Of a stretch of DNA of 40,577 bases, positions 38,818 through 40,577 are shown in pieces. The stretch is from Yinghuangia seranimata (GTDB taxonomy: Bacteria; Actinomycetota; Actinomycetes; Streptomycetales; Streptomycetaceae). Location: positions 1 to 40,577 of the forward strand of contig NZ_JASAOI010000009.1 in the NCBI RefSeq assembly GCF_029953285.1, read 5' to 3'. How positions within the stretch are numbered: the first letter of the stretch is position 1; each line of letters begins with the position of its first letter. The notes beneath the pieces are model-generated. The model was not told the DNA's origin, did no database searches, and saw only the letters and a list, made by a program, of their open reading frames with translations. The position numbers and the translations under genes are program-made.

Positions 38818-39453
38818 TCAGGGGGCCAGTAGTCCGCCGCTTGCGACCTCTCGCAGGGCTTGGGCGACGGCCTCTTCTGCGGAGCGCACCGAGGCTTCGC
38901 CGACTGCCCAGCGTTCCATCGCGATGCGTACGGCGGTGTTCGCGGTGCCTGCTGCGAGGCGTACGGCCAGGTCGTCCGGGGCGGCGCCGACGCGGGCCGC
39001 GATGACCGGGCGCAGTTGGTCCTCCGAGTCCCGGTGAACCACCAGCCAGGTTGCGCGGAACGCGGGGTGGCCCTCCATCATGCGCAGCAGCGCGCGCAGC
39101 TGGGCCTCGTCGATGCCGTTGGTGACGCGCGAGTGGCGGACGGACGCGCGGTACGCGGCGAGCAGCGCGTCGACGAGGCCGAGTTCGGGCGGGCAGTCGG
39201 CGAGCCGGTCGACCCAGTCGCGGGTGGCGGCCGCGAACAGGGGGGCGAGGGTCTCCTCCTTGGCCCTGAAGTATCGGTAGAACGTGCGCAGCGCCATGCC
39301 TGAGCCCGCGGCGATGTCCTCGACGGTGGTGGCGTCGTAGCCGCGCTCGGTGAAGAGGCGGGCGGCGACACGCGACACCTCGGTGCGGGTGTCCTCGCGG
39401 CGGCGCTCGGTGAGCGACGGCCGGCCCGGGCCTCGGCGCGCGGTCGTCGTCAT
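38818..39453 (-). CDS. TetR-family transcriptional regulator
   Basis: The 211-residue protein starts with an Arg-rich arm, then the helix-turn-helix TRTEVSRVAARLFTERGYDA, TTVEDIAAGSGMALRTFYRY and FRAKEETLAPLF. The helical effector domain contains AYRASVRHSRVTNGIDEAQL. AGGAGG lies 4 bases before the ATG. It is divergent from the SDR gene at 39626, with two TTTGGCA/TGCCAAA operators between, and should repress that gene and itself. Confidence 0.93.
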   Translation of the reverse strand: MTTTARRGPGRPSLTERRREDTRTEVSRVAARLFTERGYDATTVEDIAAGSGMALRTFYRYFRAKEETLAPLFAAATRDWVDRLADCPPELGLVDALLAAYRASVRHSRVTNGIDEAQLRALLRMMEGHPAFRATWLVVHRDSEDQLRPVIAARVGAAPDDLAVRLAAGTANTAVRIAMERWAVGEASVRSAEEAVAQALREVASGGLLAP

Positions 39454-39539
39454 CGTTCCTCCTGGGGCTGCCCGGGGCTTTTCGGCGGGCGTCGGTCGGG
39501 GCTCAGCGTATCGCTCCTCAACGGGACCAGGGGGAATTT

Positions 39540-39576
39540 TTTGGCACGGAGTGCCTGTTTGGCATAACGTGCCAAA
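39540..39576. promoter_or_regulatory. Twin TetR operators between the regulator and SDR genes
   Basis: Site 2 (39558-39576) is TTTGGCA, 5 bases, TGCCAAA, a perfect 7-bp dyad. Site 1 (39540-39558) is TTTGGCA, 5 bases, TGCCTGT. Their centres are 18 bp apart, under two helical turns. TATTGT at 39577-39582 could be the SDR -10. The AT-rich islet stands out from its surroundings. Confidence 0.8.
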
Positions 39577-39625
39577 TATTGTGCGGCCGAGCAGCGACCG
39601 CCTGCGGAGGAAAGAAGGCCACCCC

Positions 39626-40423
39626 ATGAACCGCTTCGACGACCGCCGGATCCTCGTCACCGGCGCCGGGTCCGGAATCGGACAGGCCACCGCGCTACGG
39701 CTGCTCGCTGAGGGCGGCCACGTCGTCGCCGCCGACGTCGTGCCTGACGGCCTGGCGGCGACGGTCGCTCGGGCCTCGTCGGCCGGGCTCGACGTGGCTC
39801 GGCTTCACACGCTGGTGTTGGACATCGCCGATGAGGCGAGCGTGGTGGCGGGCGTGCAGGGTGCTGTCTCGACGCTGGGGGGACTTGATGTGCTGGTGAA
39901 TGCGGCGGGCATTCTGCGGGCGTCGCACACGCACGAGACGTCGTTGGAGCTGTGGAACCGGATCGTCACGGTCAACTTGACGGGGACGTTCTTGGTGACG
40001 CGTTCGGCGCTCCCCGCGTTGCTTTCGACGGGTCGGGGTGTGGTCGTGAACTTCAGCTCGACGTCGGCCGAGTTCGCGCACCCGTACATGGCCGCGTACG
40101 CGGCGAGCAAGGGTGGCGTGCAGTCGTTCACGCACGCGCTGGCGCTGGAGTACGGCAAGCAGGGGCTGCGGGCGGTCAACGTGGCTCCGGGCAGCATCAA
40201 GTCCGGCATCACCGACACGACGGCCGGCTACCTGCCCGAGGACACCGACTGGTCGCTGTTCGCGAAGCTCTCGCCGATTCTGGACGCGGGTGTGGAGTCT
40301 GCGAGTGGGGCGCCTATGGCGGGGCCGGAGACTGTGGCGGGGGTCATCGCGATGCTGGCTTCCGACGACGGGGCGTTCATCACCGGGACTGAGATTCGCG
40401 TTGATGGTGGGACGCACGCGTAG
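39626..40423 (+). CDS. SDR-family oxidoreductase
   Basis: The 265-residue protein is a classical SDR: ILVTGAGSGIGQATAL, VLVNAAGILRASHT, VVVNFSSTSAEFAHPYMAAY, then AASKGGVQ (Tyr-x3-Lys intact), VAPGSIKSGI and ITGTEIRVDGGTHA. It should use NAD(P)H to reduce or oxidise an alcohol/ketone; the substrate is unknown. GGAGG and GAAGG sequences precede the ATG. The divergent TetR gene with twin operators is the likely repressor. Element copy 4 follows 53 bases after the stop. Confidence 0.93.
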   Translation: MNRFDDRRILVTGAGSGIGQATALRLLAEGGHVVAADVVPDGLAATVARASSAGLDVARLHTLVLDIADEASVVAGVQGAVSTLGGLDVLVNAAGILRASHTHETSLELWNRIVTVNLTGTFLVTRSALPALLSTGRGVVVNFSSTSAEFAHPYMAAYAASKGGVQSFTHALALEYGKQGLRAVNVAPGSIKSGITDTTAGYLPEDTDWSLFAKLSPILDAGVESASGAPMAGPETVAGVIAMLASDDGAFITGTEIRVDGGTHA

Positions 40424-40476
40424 GTTTTCGGGCACCTGGCTGCGGCGTTCCTGACCTGGTTCGTTTTCGGTGGCCT

Positions 40477-40577
40477 GACGCCCCTCCCGCTCTTGGATTT
40501 TCCGCGCGGACGGCCCGCGCCTCAAGCCGATGCTGGCAGCGCTTGGTCAGGTGGCCTTGTCCTGTTGCGGCTTGACC
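40477..40577 (+). repeat. Palindromic dispersed element, copy 4 (right end cut by window)
   Basis: The left outer arm (ACGCCCCTCCCGCTC, from about 40479) and the inner arm GCGCGGACGGCCCGCGCCTC plus AAGCCG (40504-40529) match copy 2. The loop contains CAGGTGGCC as in copies 1 and 3. The right inner arm begins CGGCTTGACC at 40568 and is cut at the window end. It belongs to the GCCG/CGGC subfamily with copy 2 and follows the plus-strand SDR gene in the same core-first orientation. Confidence 0.75.

Noticed and set aside
38635-38832. 65-codon plus-strand frame encoding an eight-residue repeat
   Set aside because: The repeat follows from the 24-bp DNA array being a multiple of three. There is no ribosome site, and it overlaps two real genes antisense.

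Overview
This window comes from a very GC-rich actinomycete, most likely a Streptomyces-like member of the Streptomycetales. The evidence is strong G/C bias at third codon positions, actinobacterial families such as DUF6000, DUF5990 and ECF sigma factors paired with membrane proteins, GTG starts, and several apparent leaderless promoters. No tRNA, rRNA, CRISPR array, transposase, integrase or phage gene was found. The taxonomic call is an inference from gene content and composition.

Layout. Bases 1-8000 hold a membrane protein, a secreted SGNH lipase, a Nudix hydrolase, and an overlapping CoA-transferase/amidohydrolase pair. They also hold a broken hemerythrin gene and three copies of an unusual palindromic element (a fourth is cut by the right edge). 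Bases 8000-12850 hold an HD-domain hydrolase, NadE, a large pyruvate-dehydrogenase-E1-like enzyme and a small unknown protein. Bases 12850-17820 are regulator/enzyme pairs: a RibD-like reductase with a divergent HxlR regulator and two matching operators; a MEDS-STAS sensor coupled to an RsbW-like kinase; and an SDR plus tautomerase with a divergent LysR regulator.

Bases 17960-25550 hold an ECF sigma factor with a membrane partner, DUF5990, a flavin-reductase-like protein, an SDR, and an amidase whose upstream amidohydrolase has decayed. A zinc-finger UBP protein, three small unknowns and a lipoprotein follow. Bases 25687-30850 hold two NmrA-type paralogues, one divergent from an AraC regulator and one divergent from a TetR regulator, plus a VOC protein and a GNAT acetyltransferase. 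Bases 30960-40577 hold two alpha/beta hydrolases, a second ECF sigma factor overlapping its membrane partner, an acyl-CoA synthetase, a YunG-like protein, a cupin, an MFS exporter, and a TetR/SDR divergent pair with twin operators.

How the genes fit together. Much of the window is a set of small, independently controlled detoxification or catabolic units: one oxidoreductase or hydrolase beside one dedicated divergent regulator, usually with a visible palindrome between them. Convergent genes are packed tightly (4-37 bp gaps, or overlaps).

The most unusual feature is the palindromic element family at 1-345, 6381-6600, 6756-7130 and 40477-40577. Every copy lies 3' of a gene and points the same way relative to that gene. 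Two subfamilies keep the inner stem paired although its sequence differs. This looks like a selected structure, such as a 3'-end RNA element or non-autonomous repeat, that I cannot match to a named family.
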